A stretch of DNA of 64,000 nt from Deltaproteobacteria bacterium (GTDB lineage: Bacteria; Myxococcota; UBA727; VGSZ01): positions 434,001-498,000 of the forward strand of contig JACOUT010000014.1 of the NCBI GenBank assembly GCA_016177705.1, in the 5' to 3' direction. This document shows positions 18,566 through 27,726 of this stretch, one piece after another. Both the position numbers and the translations under genes were made by a program. Numbering within the stretch: the stretch's first letter is position 1; every line of letters starts with the position of its first letter. Below the pieces are notes generated by a model that worked only from the letters and a program-made list of their open reading frames with translations, made no database searches and had not been told where the DNA came from.

Positions 18566-19297
18566 TCAGTCCAGCTCGCCGGAGTCACCGGTAAGCGTCA
18601 CGGTGCCGGCCTGGCCGCAGGAGTCCTCGACGTGCAGCTCCAGCCGGTAACGCCCCGCGTCGCGCTCGAGGAAGCACGCCGCGAAGCGCTCGCCGTCCCA
18701 GGCAAATTCGAAGCCGCGCGCAGCGTCGTCGTTGCCGTCGTGCGCAGCGGCGCGCAGCGCCAGGTAGCTGACCTCGCAGCCCCGGGGCGGCGCCGGCACG
18801 GGCGCGCAGCGCCGACGCCAGGCGACCGGGCCCACCGTGGCCTCGTGCACCGCGCCCAGGCGGGACTCGAGCAGGTCGTTCTCGTCAGCGCAGCCATCGA
18901 CCATGACCGCGCGCTGACGCCCCGCGCCGCCGCCGGCGAAGCGCGCCCGCGCGCAGCACAGCCGCCGAGCGTCGACCGCGCGGCAGCCGTCGTCGCCGGC
19001 GAGCACCTCGAGGCGCGCCAGGCCGTCCTTGGCCCACACCAAGCGGCTCACGCCGTCGGCGACGTGCAGCTCGCCGAGGCCGGGCAGCGGCACCACGCGC
19101 GCCGGCGGCCGCAAGACGTAGCTGGCGGGCCCACGCCACAGCACTTCGCCGGTCTCGGCCGCGGTGACGACGAGCGCGTCGCCGTGGTCGCGCGGCGTCG
19201 GCGCGGCACAGCTCGCCGTCGACAGGGCGAGCGCGCACAGCAGCACGGCCGGCAGCGTGCGCGGCCCGGCGCGACGAAGGTGCTTGTTCGCTGGCAC
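18566..19297 (-). CDS. Small Cys-containing lipoprotein of unknown function
   Basis: The 243-residue protein has a basic N-terminus, a hydrophobic core (AVLLCALALSTASC) and a lipobox ending in Cys30. The mature part is beta-rich with a Cys-rich centre (DGCRAVDARRLCCARA, VDGCADEND, RRCAPVPAPPRGCEV) that could form disulphides. It ends with a compact strand-rich module (FAWDGERFAACFLERDAG, YRLELHVEDSCGQ). No family was recognised. It is divergent from the DUF3347-like gene. Confidence 0.6.
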   Translation of the reverse strand: MPANKHLRRAGPRTLPAVLLCALALSTASCAAPTPRDHGDALVVTAAETGEVLWRGPASYVLRPPARVVPLPGLGELHVADGVSRLVWAKDGLARLEVLAGDDGCRAVDARRLCCARARFAGGGAGRQRAVMVDGCADENDLLESRLGAVHEATVGPVAWRRRCAPVPAPPRGCEVSYLALRAAAHDGNDDAARGFEFAWDGERFAACFLERDAGRYRLELHVEDSCGQAGTVTLTGDSGELD

Positions 19298-19347
19298 GAC
19301 GGTCAGTATGCACGAGGCGCGACACCCTCGTCGTCAGGAGCCCCCTC

Positions 19348-19908
19348 GTGCGCACCCCGTTCCTCTTCGCTGCGTTCGTTTTCGCGCTCACCGCCTGCCC
19401 GGAGGCAAGCTCGCAAGCGCCGGCGCCGGCGCCCAAGGCGCCCGCCGCCGAGGCAGCACCCGCGCCGATCGCCGGCCCGATCGGCGATGTGCTCGGCACG
19501 TATGACGAGATGCAGCGGCGCTTCGCCAAGGACGACGCCGGCACCGGCGCGCTCGCCGCCAAGCTCGCCGCCGCCGCGCAAGCCGCTGCCGCCGCCGCCA
19601 CGAGCGCCACGAGCGCCACCAAGCAGCCACTCACGGACCTCGCCGCCACCGCCGGCAAGCTCGCCGAGCAGATGAAGGCCGCGCCGCCGCCGGCGATCGA
19701 CGTGCAGCGCAAGGCGTTCGCCGAGTTGTCGAAGCAGCTCATCGCGCTCTTGGTGGCCGACCCGTCACTGCAGAAGGGCAGGTTCATCTTCGAGTGCCCG
19801 ATGGCGCCCTCCTACAAGAAGTGGGTGCAGACCCACGGCAAGCTGCAGAACCCCTGGTACGGCAGCAAGATGCTCGAGTGCGGCGAGAAGGCCGACTGGA
19901 GCGTCTGA
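19348..19908 (+). CDS. DUF3347-like lipoprotein
   Basis: The protein has 186 residues from GTG 19348 (CAGGAG upstream). The lipoprotein signal MRTPFLFAAFVFALTAC is followed by a Pro/Ala linker. A helical domain (VLGTYDEMQRRFAKDDAG, then AFAELSKQLIALLVAD) ends in FECPMAPSYKKWVQ, NPWYGSKMLECGE. The CPM and NPxYGxxMLxCG motifs are characteristic of DUF3347, often fused to or beside CusB-type metal efflux proteins. Here it stands alone, and no efflux genes are nearby. A periplasmic metal-binding role is inferred from family context. Confidence 0.75.
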   Translation: MRTPFLFAAFVFALTACPEASSQAPAPAPKAPAAEAAPAPIAGPIGDVLGTYDEMQRRFAKDDAGTGALAAKLAAAAQAAAAAATSATSATKQPLTDLAATAGKLAEQMKAAPPPAIDVQRKAFAELSKQLIALLVADPSLQKGRFIFECPMAPSYKKWVQTHGKLQNPWYGSKMLECGEKADWSV

Positions 19909-19941
19909 GCTCGCGCCTCGGGGGAGGAACCGCACCAGCAC

Positions 19942-20244
19942 GTGCCCACCCACCACTACCTCTGCGCCGCCGATCGCCCGCTCGACGACGAGCTGGTGGC
20001 GGCGTTTCGCGGCGCACAGGTCGCGGGCGCCGACGCGCTCGTGGTGGTGTTTCCGGGAGAGGCCAAGCTGTCCCGCGAGCTCGTACCCGTGATCGTGGCG
20101 CTCGCGCGCGGCGCTCCCGGGCTGACCGCGCTGGCGCTCGTCCATGAGAGCCCGACGCTCAGCTTCGTCGCCTCGTCGCTCGCCTTGCAGTTGCCGGGCG
20201 TGCGCGTGCGCTCTGCCGCCAACGTCGAAACCGCCGGCCTGTGA
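19942..20244 (+). CDS. Small alpha/beta protein of unknown function
   Basis: The protein has 100 residues from GTG 19942, with GGGGAGG about 14 bases upstream. There is no signal peptide. The pattern of alternating strands and helices (ALVVVFPGE, VPVIVALARG, LTALALVHES, LALQLPGVRVRSA) resembles a small Rossmann-like or ACT-sized fold. It starts 33 bases after the DUF3347-like gene and may share its transcript. It ends close to the convergent dcd gene. No family was recognised. Confidence 0.55.
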   Translation: MPTHHYLCAADRPLDDELVAAFRGAQVAGADALVVVFPGEAKLSRELVPVIVALARGAPGLTALALVHESPTLSFVASSLALQLPGVRVRSAANVETAGL

Positions 20245-20250
20245 CGTCGC

Positions 20251-20817
20251 TCAGAGGCGCGGCGGCACCACGCCGGTCTGGCGCTGGTACTTGCCCTTCC
20301 GGTCAGCGTAGCTGACCTCGCAGGGCCGATCGCCCTCGAGGAACAGGAACTGACAGGCGCCCTCGTTGGCGTAGATCTTCGCCGGCAGCGGCGTGGTGTT
20401 GGAGAACTCGAGCGTGACGTGGCCCTCCCACTCGGGCTCGAGCGGCGTCACGTTGACGATGATGCCGCAGCGCGCGTAGGTGCTTTTGCCGAGGCAGATC
20501 ACCATGACGTCGCGCGGGATGCGGAAGTACTCGACGGTGCGCGCCAAGGCGAAGCTGTTGGGCGGGATGATGCACACATCGGTCTCACGTTTGACGAACG
20601 CCTTGTCGGAGAACTGCTTCGGGTCGACCACCGCGCTGTCGACGTTGGTGAAGATCAAGAACTCGTTCGACACGCGCGCGTCGTAGCCGTAGCTCGACAG
20701 CCCATACGAGATGACGCCGCCCTGCGACGTCTCGCGCTCTTGCCGCTCGACGAACGGCTCGATCATCTTGTGCTCGCGCGCGAGCCGGCGGATGGACGCA
20801 TCGGACAGGATCGACAT
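20251..20817 (-). CDS. dcd: dCTP deaminase
   Basis: The 188-residue protein begins MSILSDASIRRLA at ATG 20817. It has the dCTP deaminase/dUTPase core: GLSSYGYDARVSNEF (40-53), GKSTYARCGIIVNVTPL (110-126) with Ser112 and Arg116, and GHVTLEFSN (132-140) with catalytic Glu137. The C-terminal lid RKGKYQRQTGV is also present. It deaminates dCTP to dUTP for thymidylate synthesis. Length and motifs match the bacterial Dcd trimer. A longer open frame upstream overlaps the next gene and is spurious. Confidence 0.95.
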   Translation of the reverse strand: MSILSDASIRRLAREHKMIEPFVERQERETSQGGVISYGLSSYGYDARVSNEFLIFTNVDSAVVDPKQFSDKAFVKRETDVCIIPPNSFALARTVEYFRIPRDVMVICLGKSTYARCGIIVNVTPLEPEWEGHVTLEFSNTTPLPAKIYANEGACQFLFLEGDRPCEVSYADRKGKYQRQTGVVPPRL

Positions 20818-20824
20818 GGGCGCC

Positions 20825-22234
20825 TCAGTAGCGGGGAGGGGGCGGCGAGAACGGCGCGGGGCAGACGGCAGGATCGTCGCTCGCGCACGAGGGGAACGGG
20901 TCCTCGCGCGGCTCGCAGCGCCCGTCGCCGTCGAGGTCGGTGCCGCGGCCGGGGCCGAGGCAGTGCGCCGGCTCGGTGACGTCGGGCTGGCCGTCGCCGT
21001 CGTCGTCGCAGTCGATGGCCGTGCCGCCGACCTCGCAGGTGGCGCCGTCGCCGTCGGGGCCGAAGGTGTCGGCGCACGCGGCAGCGCACGCCGTCCAATC
21101 CGCCAGCGCCACGGGATCGTCCGGCGAGCGCAGCGTGGCTCGGCCGTCGTGGTCGCAGTCGCGCGCGCCGTCGGCGTCGAGGCACGGGTCGTCGGCGGCC
21201 AATTCGATCGGCCCGGCGATGGCGCCCCAGGCGGCGAGCGGCAGCACCAGCGCGCCGCGCAGATAGCCTTCGGTGACGTCGGTCGAGTCGGGCGACGGGA
21301 ACACACCCACGTCGTAGAGGCCGACCGGCGCGTCCACCACCAGGTAGCCCGCGAAGCCGCTGTTCTCGGCGCGCTGCAAGGTACCGTCGGGCGCTGCCAC
21401 ATCGCCGCCGCCCGGCAGCTCGAACGAGACCGTGCCGACCTCGACGTCGGTGAAGGCGCCGGTCAGCGCGAGCTGCACGCCGGTCTGCGCGGGCACGGCC
21501 TGGTCGGCGATGAGCGCGACGTCGTCGTCAGCGGCGGCGGCGGCCTTGGTGCCAAAGAAGGTCGGCACGTACGGACCGGTAGCGGCGTCGAACACCAGCA
21601 CGGTCAGATCGACGCCATCGTCGTCGTCGCGTAGGCCCGCGAGCGCGAAGGTGCCGTCCGCCGCCACGCCCGCCGCGGCCTCCACCGGTCCCTGCAGCGC
21701 GCCCTCGTCGTCGCTCTCGGAGAAGGCGGCGCCGCTGGTGCGCACCACCAGGGCACGCTCGCTGCCGGTGAGCAGGCGCGGGCCGCCGCCGTCGTCGAGC
21801 CGTACGGTGCCGTCGAGCGAGCGCGTCGGCGCCAGCACCACGTCGCCGAGCAGCACGCTGGTGGGCACCACCGGCGGCGTGCCGGCGCAACCGTCGGTAG
21901 CGTTCTTCGGGATGGCGGCGTTCACCAACACCGCAGTGACGCGCGCAGCGGCGTCGGGCGTGCCGTCGCCGTCGTCATCCGCGGTCACGAGCAGCACCAC
22001 CGGCCCAGCCGCCAGGCCGCGGACAGCGAAGCGGCCGTCCGCGTCCGCCTCTGCCGCGCGCAGAGTGCCCTGCACCACCACGCGCGCCGATGCGATCGGT
22101 GTGCCATCCGTGTGGACGGCGCGGCCGCGCACCTCGCCGTCACCGAGGCCTTCGGTGCGGGGCAGCTCGTAGAAGCAGCCGAACACGAGCGGCTGCACGA
22201 TGATTCCGGCCACGAGGACGCGGGCGAGGCGCAT
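20825..22234 (-). CDS. Lipoprotein with carboxypeptidase-regulatory-like domain and calcium-type Asp repeats
   Basis: The 469-residue protein has a lipoprotein signal (MRLARVLVAGIIVQPLVFGC). A carboxypeptidase-regulatory-like beta sandwich follows (GEVRGRAVHTDGTPIASARV, then ADADGRFAVRGLAAG). Several Asp-rich strands with DDDGDGTPD and DDDGDGQPD lie further on, and a C-terminal thrombospondin type-3-like segment (DLDGDGRCEP) probably binds calcium. Paired Cys occur near the end. Such proteins sit on the outer membrane. Its end is seven bases from the dcd start on the same strand. Function unknown. Confidence 0.7.
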   Translation of the reverse strand: MRLARVLVAGIIVQPLVFGCFYELPRTEGLGDGEVRGRAVHTDGTPIASARVVVQGTLRAAEADADGRFAVRGLAAGPVVLLVTADDDGDGTPDAAARVTAVLVNAAIPKNATDGCAGTPPVVPTSVLLGDVVLAPTRSLDGTVRLDDGGGPRLLTGSERALVVRTSGAAFSESDDEGALQGPVEAAAGVAADGTFALAGLRDDDDGVDLTVLVFDAATGPYVPTFFGTKAAAAADDDVALIADQAVPAQTGVQLALTGAFTDVEVGTVSFELPGGGDVAAPDGTLQRAENSGFAGYLVVDAPVGLYDVGVFPSPDSTDVTEGYLRGALVLPLAAWGAIAGPIELAADDPCLDADGARDCDHDGRATLRSPDDPVALADWTACAAACADTFGPDGDGATCEVGGTAIDCDDDGDGQPDVTEPAHCLGPGRGTDLDGDGRCEPREDPFPSCASDDPAVCPAPFSPPPPRY

Positions 22235-22345
22235 GGAGCCTTGTCGTGTGGCGCCCGATCCGCGTCAAGCGGTGCATTGGCTCGGTTGATGAAATGCGCG
22301 GTTGACGCCGGGCGTCCAAGTGCGAGCCTGGTGTGGGAGAGCCTC

Positions 22346-23206
22346 ATGCAGCGTCGCCGCATCGCCGTGTCGTCCCTCGTTTCTCTGGCGGCGCTGGTTG
22401 GCCTGGTGCTGACGGCGCCCGCCGCGCGCGCCGCCGGCAAGGACCGGCTCACCGCGGAGCTGAGCGCCGAGGAGATCGTCGACAAGGCGCTCAACCGGGG
22501 CGCGGTCGGCTTTCAGCAAGGCACGGCCACGCTCAAGATGACCATCGTCACCACCAAAGGGGACGCCAAGGAGCGCACGCTCGAGATCAGCGCCATGAAG
22601 GACGGCGACGGCATGCTGAAGAGCATGGTCAAGTTCTCCAAGCCGGCCGACGTCAGCGGCACCGCCTTCTTGGTGGTGCAGAAGAAGGACGCGCTGCCCG
22701 ACCAGTACGTCTACGTGCCCAAGGCCAAGGTGGTGCGTCGCATCGCCGCCGGCAACGCGACCTCGACGTTCTTCGGCTCCGACTTCACCTACGCCGACCT
22801 GATGCCCCTGCCCGTCTCCGAGAAGGACAAGGTGGCGGTGCAGAAGCTCGAGGACGGCACGGTCGGCGGCCAGGCCGTGTTCGTCTTGCAGGTGACGCCC
22901 AAGGTCGAGGGCTCGCCCTACGGGCGCGTCGTGGCCCACGTGCACAAGGAGCTGTTGGTGCCGCTCAAGATCGAATTCTTCGATCCGCAGGGCCAACCGC
23001 TCAAGTCGCTGCTGGTGCGCAAGCTGCAGAAGATCAACATCTGCCCCGAGAACTCCAAGAAGAAGGACGGCTGCGATCAACACGTTCCCATGGAGGTCGA
23101 GATGAAGGCCGCCGTGGGCTCGCGCACCGAGCTGGTGCTCGAGAAGGTCGATCCGAACGCCAAGCTGACCGAGGCGGACTTCACGGAAGAGGCGATGCAG
23201 CGCTAG
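22346..23206 (+). CDS. LolA-like outer-membrane lipoprotein-sorting protein
   Basis: The protein has 286 residues from ATG 22346. A signal peptide (MQRRRIAVSSLVSLAALVGL to AARA) is followed by the fold of the outer-membrane lipoprotein-sorting family: EIVDKALNRG, ATLKMTIVTTKGD, MVKFSKPADVSGTAFLVVQ, DQYVYVPKAKVVRRIAAGN, SDFTYADLM. This family, common in deltaproteobacteria, is related to LolA but longer and is often found near RND exporters; none is present here. Two Cys (ICPENSKKKDGC) may pair. It converges with the DTW gene, sharing two bases at the stop codons. Confidence 0.85.
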   Translation: MQRRRIAVSSLVSLAALVGLVLTAPAARAAGKDRLTAELSAEEIVDKALNRGAVGFQQGTATLKMTIVTTKGDAKERTLEISAMKDGDGMLKSMVKFSKPADVSGTAFLVVQKKDALPDQYVYVPKAKVVRRIAAGNATSTFFGSDFTYADLMPLPVSEKDKVAVQKLEDGTVGGQAVFVLQVTPKVEGSPYGRVVAHVHKELLVPLKIEFFDPQGQPLKSLLVRKLQKINICPENSKKKDGCDQHVPMEVEMKAAVGSRTELVLEKVDPNAKLTEADFTEEAMQR

Positions 23207-24444
23207 GTCTTGCCGACGTGCTCTGCGCCGTCCAGTCGCAGACGCAGAGCCCGGTAGATGCCCTCGAGCAGCGTCAGCATGCGCAGCGCGCGCGGTCCCT
23301 CGACGTCGACGACGGCACCCAGGTCGCGCGCGGCCCCGAGCACGCCGCCGGCACAGCCGCCGAGCGCGCGTGCCGCCAGCGCGCGCAAGTCGACGAAGCC
23401 GCGCTTGGGCTCGCCCTCCTGCGCCAGCAGATCGCGCGCGTAACCGCCCCACGACACCTGGGTGAACGCGGGCCCGAGGAAGTCGCGAAAGCGCGCCAGC
23501 GCGATGGCGGGCTCCTCACCGCGCTCGAGCTGCTCGCGCGGCAGGCCGAGGCGCGCGGGCACGTCCTCGGGCAACCCGCGCCGCGGCCGCAGCACCGCCT
23601 GGAAGCTCGCGCCCGTCGACGGCCGCAGCGCTACCAGGTGCAGCAGCTCGGGCGCGCCGGGTGAGCGCTCACCGCGCGGGTGCGCGTTGGCCTCGCCGTA
23701 GACCAACACGGCGCGCGCGGCGTCGAGCGCGACCAGCTCGGAGAGCCCGCGCGTGTGCGAAGCGCGCGGCGGTGTCGGTCCGCGCTTGCCCACGCGCGGC
23801 CGCGCGAAGCGCGCGCGCTGTTGGTCGCGCGCGGCCTCGAGCTGCCGCTCCACCATCCACTCGAAGGGCTGCAGCAGCGCCGAGAACCTGGCGGCGTCAC
23901 CCTCGAGCGCGCCGAGCACGGCCGCCACGGCCTCGATGGTAGCGAGGTGCTGGTCGGAGGGCTCACGCCGGATGCGGTAGTTGCCGGGCGAGGTGGGCAG
24001 GAAGCCCAAGCGCGGCAGCGCGCCGAGCCGTGGGTTGAGCTTGAGCACCTTCTTCGCCTGCGCCCAGGTGCCGTCGACCACCACCAGGGTGCGCGGCGGC
24101 GCCGGCAGCCACTGGTCGAGCGGGCGCGCGCCGTCGGGGTAGAGCACGGCCACGTGCGCGTCGTGCGCGAACAAGTGCTGCAGCGCCGCGTGCTCGTCGA
24201 GCGCCAGCCCCTCGACGAGCTGCGAGCCCTCGAGCGCCAAGTGCGCCATGCGCGCGGTGCCGATCGCCACCGTGCGCTCGCGCGGGTGCTGCACGAACAC
24301 GACGCGCGTGCGCGTCTGCAGGCGCGGCAGCTCGGCGCACCAGCAGTAGCTGCGCGGGCGGCGGCAGCGCCAGCACACCTCGCGTGGCGACGAAGCCTGG
24401 TCATCGTCGGTGCGCCGCACCGCGCGCTCGCCGTCAGTCGGCAC
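23203..24444 (-). CDS. DTW-domain tRNA-uridine aminocarboxypropyltransferase with extra C-terminal domain
   Basis: The protein has 413 residues from GTG 24444. The N-terminal half is a DTW domain: zinc-type Cys at 24, 27, 34 and 36 (CWRCRRPRSYCWC), VVVDGTW at 121-127, and GFLPTSPGNYRIRREPS. Members of this family (TapT) add an acp group from SAM to uridine in tRNA. The C-terminal ~200 residues are additional. Their pattern (AIALARFRDFLGP, QVSWGGYARDLL, GFVDLRALAARALG) recalls a DEDD exonuclease fold, but without the first acidic pair, so activity is doubtful. It overlaps the upstream DUF2939 gene by 11 bases. Confidence 0.85.
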   Translation of the reverse strand: MPTDGERAVRRTDDDQASSPREVCWRCRRPRSYCWCAELPRLQTRTRVVFVQHPRERTVAIGTARMAHLALEGSQLVEGLALDEHAALQHLFAHDAHVAVLYPDGARPLDQWLPAPPRTLVVVDGTWAQAKKVLKLNPRLGALPRLGFLPTSPGNYRIRREPSDQHLATIEAVAAVLGALEGDAARFSALLQPFEWMVERQLEAARDQQRARFARPRVGKRGPTPPRASHTRGLSELVALDAARAVLVYGEANAHPRGERSPGAPELLHLVALRPSTGASFQAVLRPRRGLPEDVPARLGLPREQLERGEEPAIALARFRDFLGPAFTQVSWGGYARDLLAQEGEPKRGFVDLRALAARALGGCAGGVLGAARDLGAVVDVEGPRALRMLTLLEGIYRALRLRLDGAEHVGKT

Positions 24445-25030
24445 GGCAGGCTTTGGCCAGCGCCTTGATCGACGCGCCGTCGACGCCGACCAGCACCCAC
24501 TTGGACGGCCAACCGACGTCGGCGCCGAACATCGCCGCGTCGCGCCGCTCGAACACCAGGCCGAGCCGCGCAGCTGCGCCTTTGCAGGTGCCCTCGAGGT
24601 CGACGACGGCGCGGTCGCCGGTGCGCGCCATGCCGCCGAGCGCGCGCCAACCCGGATTGACCGTGAACGGGCCGAGCGCGCGCGTCACGCGGCCCTCGAG
24701 CACGGCGCGGCGCAGCTCGGCCACGCCTGTGGGCGCGGCGGCATCGCCCACCTGCGCGCTCACGACGCCGATGAGCGCGCCGAGCAGCGCCGAGCCCAGA
24801 TCGGTGCCGCCCACGCCAACCTGTTCGGCCGCGAGCGCGCCGGTCACCTCCACGCTCGCCTTCACCAGCGCCTCCAGGTCCGCGTAGCGCTCGACGCGGC
24901 CGAGATCCTTGTCGTCGAGCCCGCGGTCGATCTGCCAGAGCGCGAAGTACGGCGTCTGCCAGGCCGCCTGGGCGCCGAGCGCCACCAGCGCGAGCACCGC
25001 CAGCACCACCAGCTTCTTCACGAGCTTCAT
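24434..25030 (-). CDS. DUF2939 family exported or membrane-anchored protein
   Basis: The protein has 198 residues from ATG 25030. The N-terminus MKLVKKLVVLAVLALVALGA is a signal peptide or membrane anchor. The next stretch (TPYFALWQIDRGLDDKDL, RVERYADLEALVKASV) matches the start of DUF2939 proteins, which have a helical domain followed by a strand-rich C-terminal lobe. Two Cys are near the C-terminus. It sits between the TetR regulator (eight-base gap) and the DTW gene (overlap), so all three probably form one operon. Function is unknown. Confidence 0.75.
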   Translation of the reverse strand: MKLVKKLVVLAVLALVALGAQAAWQTPYFALWQIDRGLDDKDLGRVERYADLEALVKASVEVTGALAAEQVGVGGTDLGSALLGALIGVVSAQVGDAAAPTGVAELRRAVLEGRVTRALGPFTVNPGWRALGGMARTGDRAVVDLEGTCKGAAARLGLVFERRDAAMFGADVGWPSKWVLVGVDGASIKALAKACRAD

Positions 25031-25037
25031 GCGTCCC

Positions 25038-25670
25038 TCAGTTGCTCGACAACGGCACGAGCGACGCGAGCACTCCCTCGAAATAGGCCCGCGCCTGTCG
25101 TTGTACCGCAGCGCGTCCTTGCGTGCGCAGCGCGCGCAGCGCGATCTCGGCCGAGAGCGACGACAACAGCAGGTCGGCCGTGTGCTCAACCGATGCGCGT
25201 GGCGTCACGCCGGCCTGCTCGAGCAGCAGCGCCAGCAGGCTGCGTCGCCAGGCGTACGGGGCGCTCGCCCACCGCGCCGCCGGCTTGGCGCTCGCCTCGG
25301 CGGCCGCGAGGATGTCGGCATGCTCGACGACGAAGTGGTGCAGCTCGCCGAGCAGGTGCAGCAACTGCGTGCGCGCCGCCGCGCCGCGGGTGCGTCCGTG
25401 GAACGCGGCGCGCACTTGCTCCTGCAAGGCGCGCTCGTCCTCGTCGAGCAGCGCGTGCAACAGCGCCGCCTTGTCGACGAAGCGGCGGTAGAGCGTGCCC
25501 TTGCCGACCTTCGCCTCGGCGCACAACGCGTCCATGCACAACGCGTCCGCCGGCATGCGGGAGAGCATGGTGCGCGCGGCGTCGAGGATGCGCGCGCGAT
25601 TGCGGAGCGCGTCGGCACGCTCGCGCGGCGCCTCGGGTTGCCCTAGGACCTGCAGCTCTCGAGTCGGCAT
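25038..25670 (-). CDS. TetR family transcriptional regulator
   Basis: The 210-residue protein has an N-terminal helix-turn-helix at about residues 22-75 (RARILDAARTMLSRMPADAL, then EAKVGKGTLYRRFVDKAALL). A helical ligand-binding domain of about 130 residues follows, with Trp/Tyr in the pocket region. It is divergent from a NAD(P)-binding oxidoreductase (25749). A palindrome lies between them, consistent with repression of the neighbour and of itself. The ligand is unknown. Confidence 0.92.
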   Translation of the reverse strand: MPTRELQVLGQPEAPRERADALRNRARILDAARTMLSRMPADALCMDALCAEAKVGKGTLYRRFVDKAALLHALLDEDERALQEQVRAAFHGRTRGAAARTQLLHLLGELHHFVVEHADILAAAEASAKPAARWASAPYAWRRSLLALLLEQAGVTPRASVEHTADLLLSSLSAEIALRALRTQGRAAVQRQARAYFEGVLASLVPLSSN

Positions 25671-25715
25671 GGTGTCCGAGCGCCAGGGTTAGCGCGTCGA
25701 ATCGGGAAAGTCGCG

Positions 25716-25733
25716 CAATTCAGTCAGGAATTG
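25716..25733. promoter_or_regulatory. Candidate TetR operator (CAATTC-N6-GAATTG)
   Basis: CAATTC (25716-25721) and GAATTG (25728-25733) form a perfect inverted repeat around a six-base spacer. It is centred between the divergent TetR gene (start 25670) and the oxidoreductase (start 25749). An AT-rich palindrome of this size stands out in the GC-rich background and matches typical TetR-family operator geometry. Confidence 0.6.
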
Positions 25734-25748
25734 ATAGAAGGGCGAAGC

Positions 25749-26390
25749 ATGCGGATCGCGGTCGTTGGCGGCACGGGTGGCATTGGTCGGCACGTGGTTG
25801 ATTTGGCGCTGGCCGCCGGTCACGAGGTGCGGACTCTGGTCCGAGACCCGCGCAAGCTGCACCGCGTTCATGAGCGGCTGGCACCGTTCGCGGGTGACGC
25901 GCGCACCGGCGCCGGGCTGCTCGAGGTCGTCGACCGCTCGGAGATGGTGCTCTCCTGCCTGGGCACCCGGCGCGGAGAGCAGCCAGTTGTCGCACCCGGC
26001 ACGCGCTCGATCATCGAGGCGTGCAGCGCCGCCGGCGTCGGGCGCATGGCGATGATCAGCTCGATCGGTGTCGGCGACAGCCGCGCGCAAGCGGCGCGCA
26101 CCGGCCTCGGCGGCAAGCTGTTCGTGCACGTGGTGGTACCGCTGCTGTTGCGGCGAAGCTTCCGCGATCTCGAAGAGGCCGAGCGCCTGGCCGCCGACGC
26201 GCCCTTCCCGGTCGTGCGTGTGCGGCCCGGGCAGCTCCTCGACCGGCCGCCGGTCGGCAGCGTGGTCGCGGTCGGCCCCAACCTCGACCTGCCGGGGCGC
26301 ATCGCGCGCGCCGACGTCGCTGCCTTCCTGCTGTCGCTGCTCTCGGAGACGCGCTGGGACGGCAAGGCCGTCAGCGTGGGCGCGCTTTGA
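25749..26390 (+). CDS. NAD(P)-binding SDR-like oxidoreductase (NmrA/atypical SDR)
   Basis: The protein has 213 residues from ATG 25749 (AGAAGGG upstream). The dinucleotide-binding motif VVGGTGGIG lies at residues 5-13 and RTLVRDPRKL at about 28-37. VLSCLGT and SIIEACSAAGVGRMAMISS follow. It lacks the YxxxK catalytic pair of classical SDRs and resembles the atypical NAD(P)H-binding family. Probable substrates are unknown. Divergence from TetR with a shared palindrome suggests induction by a small molecule. The ald gene faces it 52 bases beyond the stop. Confidence 0.85.
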   Translation: MRIAVVGGTGGIGRHVVDLALAAGHEVRTLVRDPRKLHRVHERLAPFAGDARTGAGLLEVVDRSEMVLSCLGTRRGEQPVVAPGTRSIIEACSAAGVGRMAMISSIGVGDSRAQAARTGLGGKLFVHVVVPLLLRRSFRDLEEAERLAADAPFPVVRVRPGQLLDRPPVGSVVAVGPNLDLPGRIARADVAAFLLSLLSETRWDGKAVSVGAL

Positions 26391-26442
26391 CGACACGCGG
26401 TGCTCGCGCAGCGGCGCGCCTCGCAGTCGCAAGCAGCCGCGG

Positions 26443-27555
<1,113 letters not shown>

Positions 27556-27726
27556 GGTGGTTCTCCTCGTTCGAACGACGCGCGGAACAGGGCACATGTG
27601 AGCGCGCGCGGCAAGTGCGTCCCGCTCGTGCCGACGGTGCGACGCGACGCGGCGTGCCCGTGCCTTTCTCGAGCACGGCGCTGCGCCTTTCTTGACCGCG
27701 GCGCCGTCGCCGTCGACGCTGGGCCC

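Noticed and set aside
20818..21402. N-terminal extension of dCTP deaminase
   Set aside because: The extra 195 residues are Arg/Ala/Pro/Thr-rich and overlap the Asp-rich lipoprotein gene in another frame; the normal Dcd start is at 20817.
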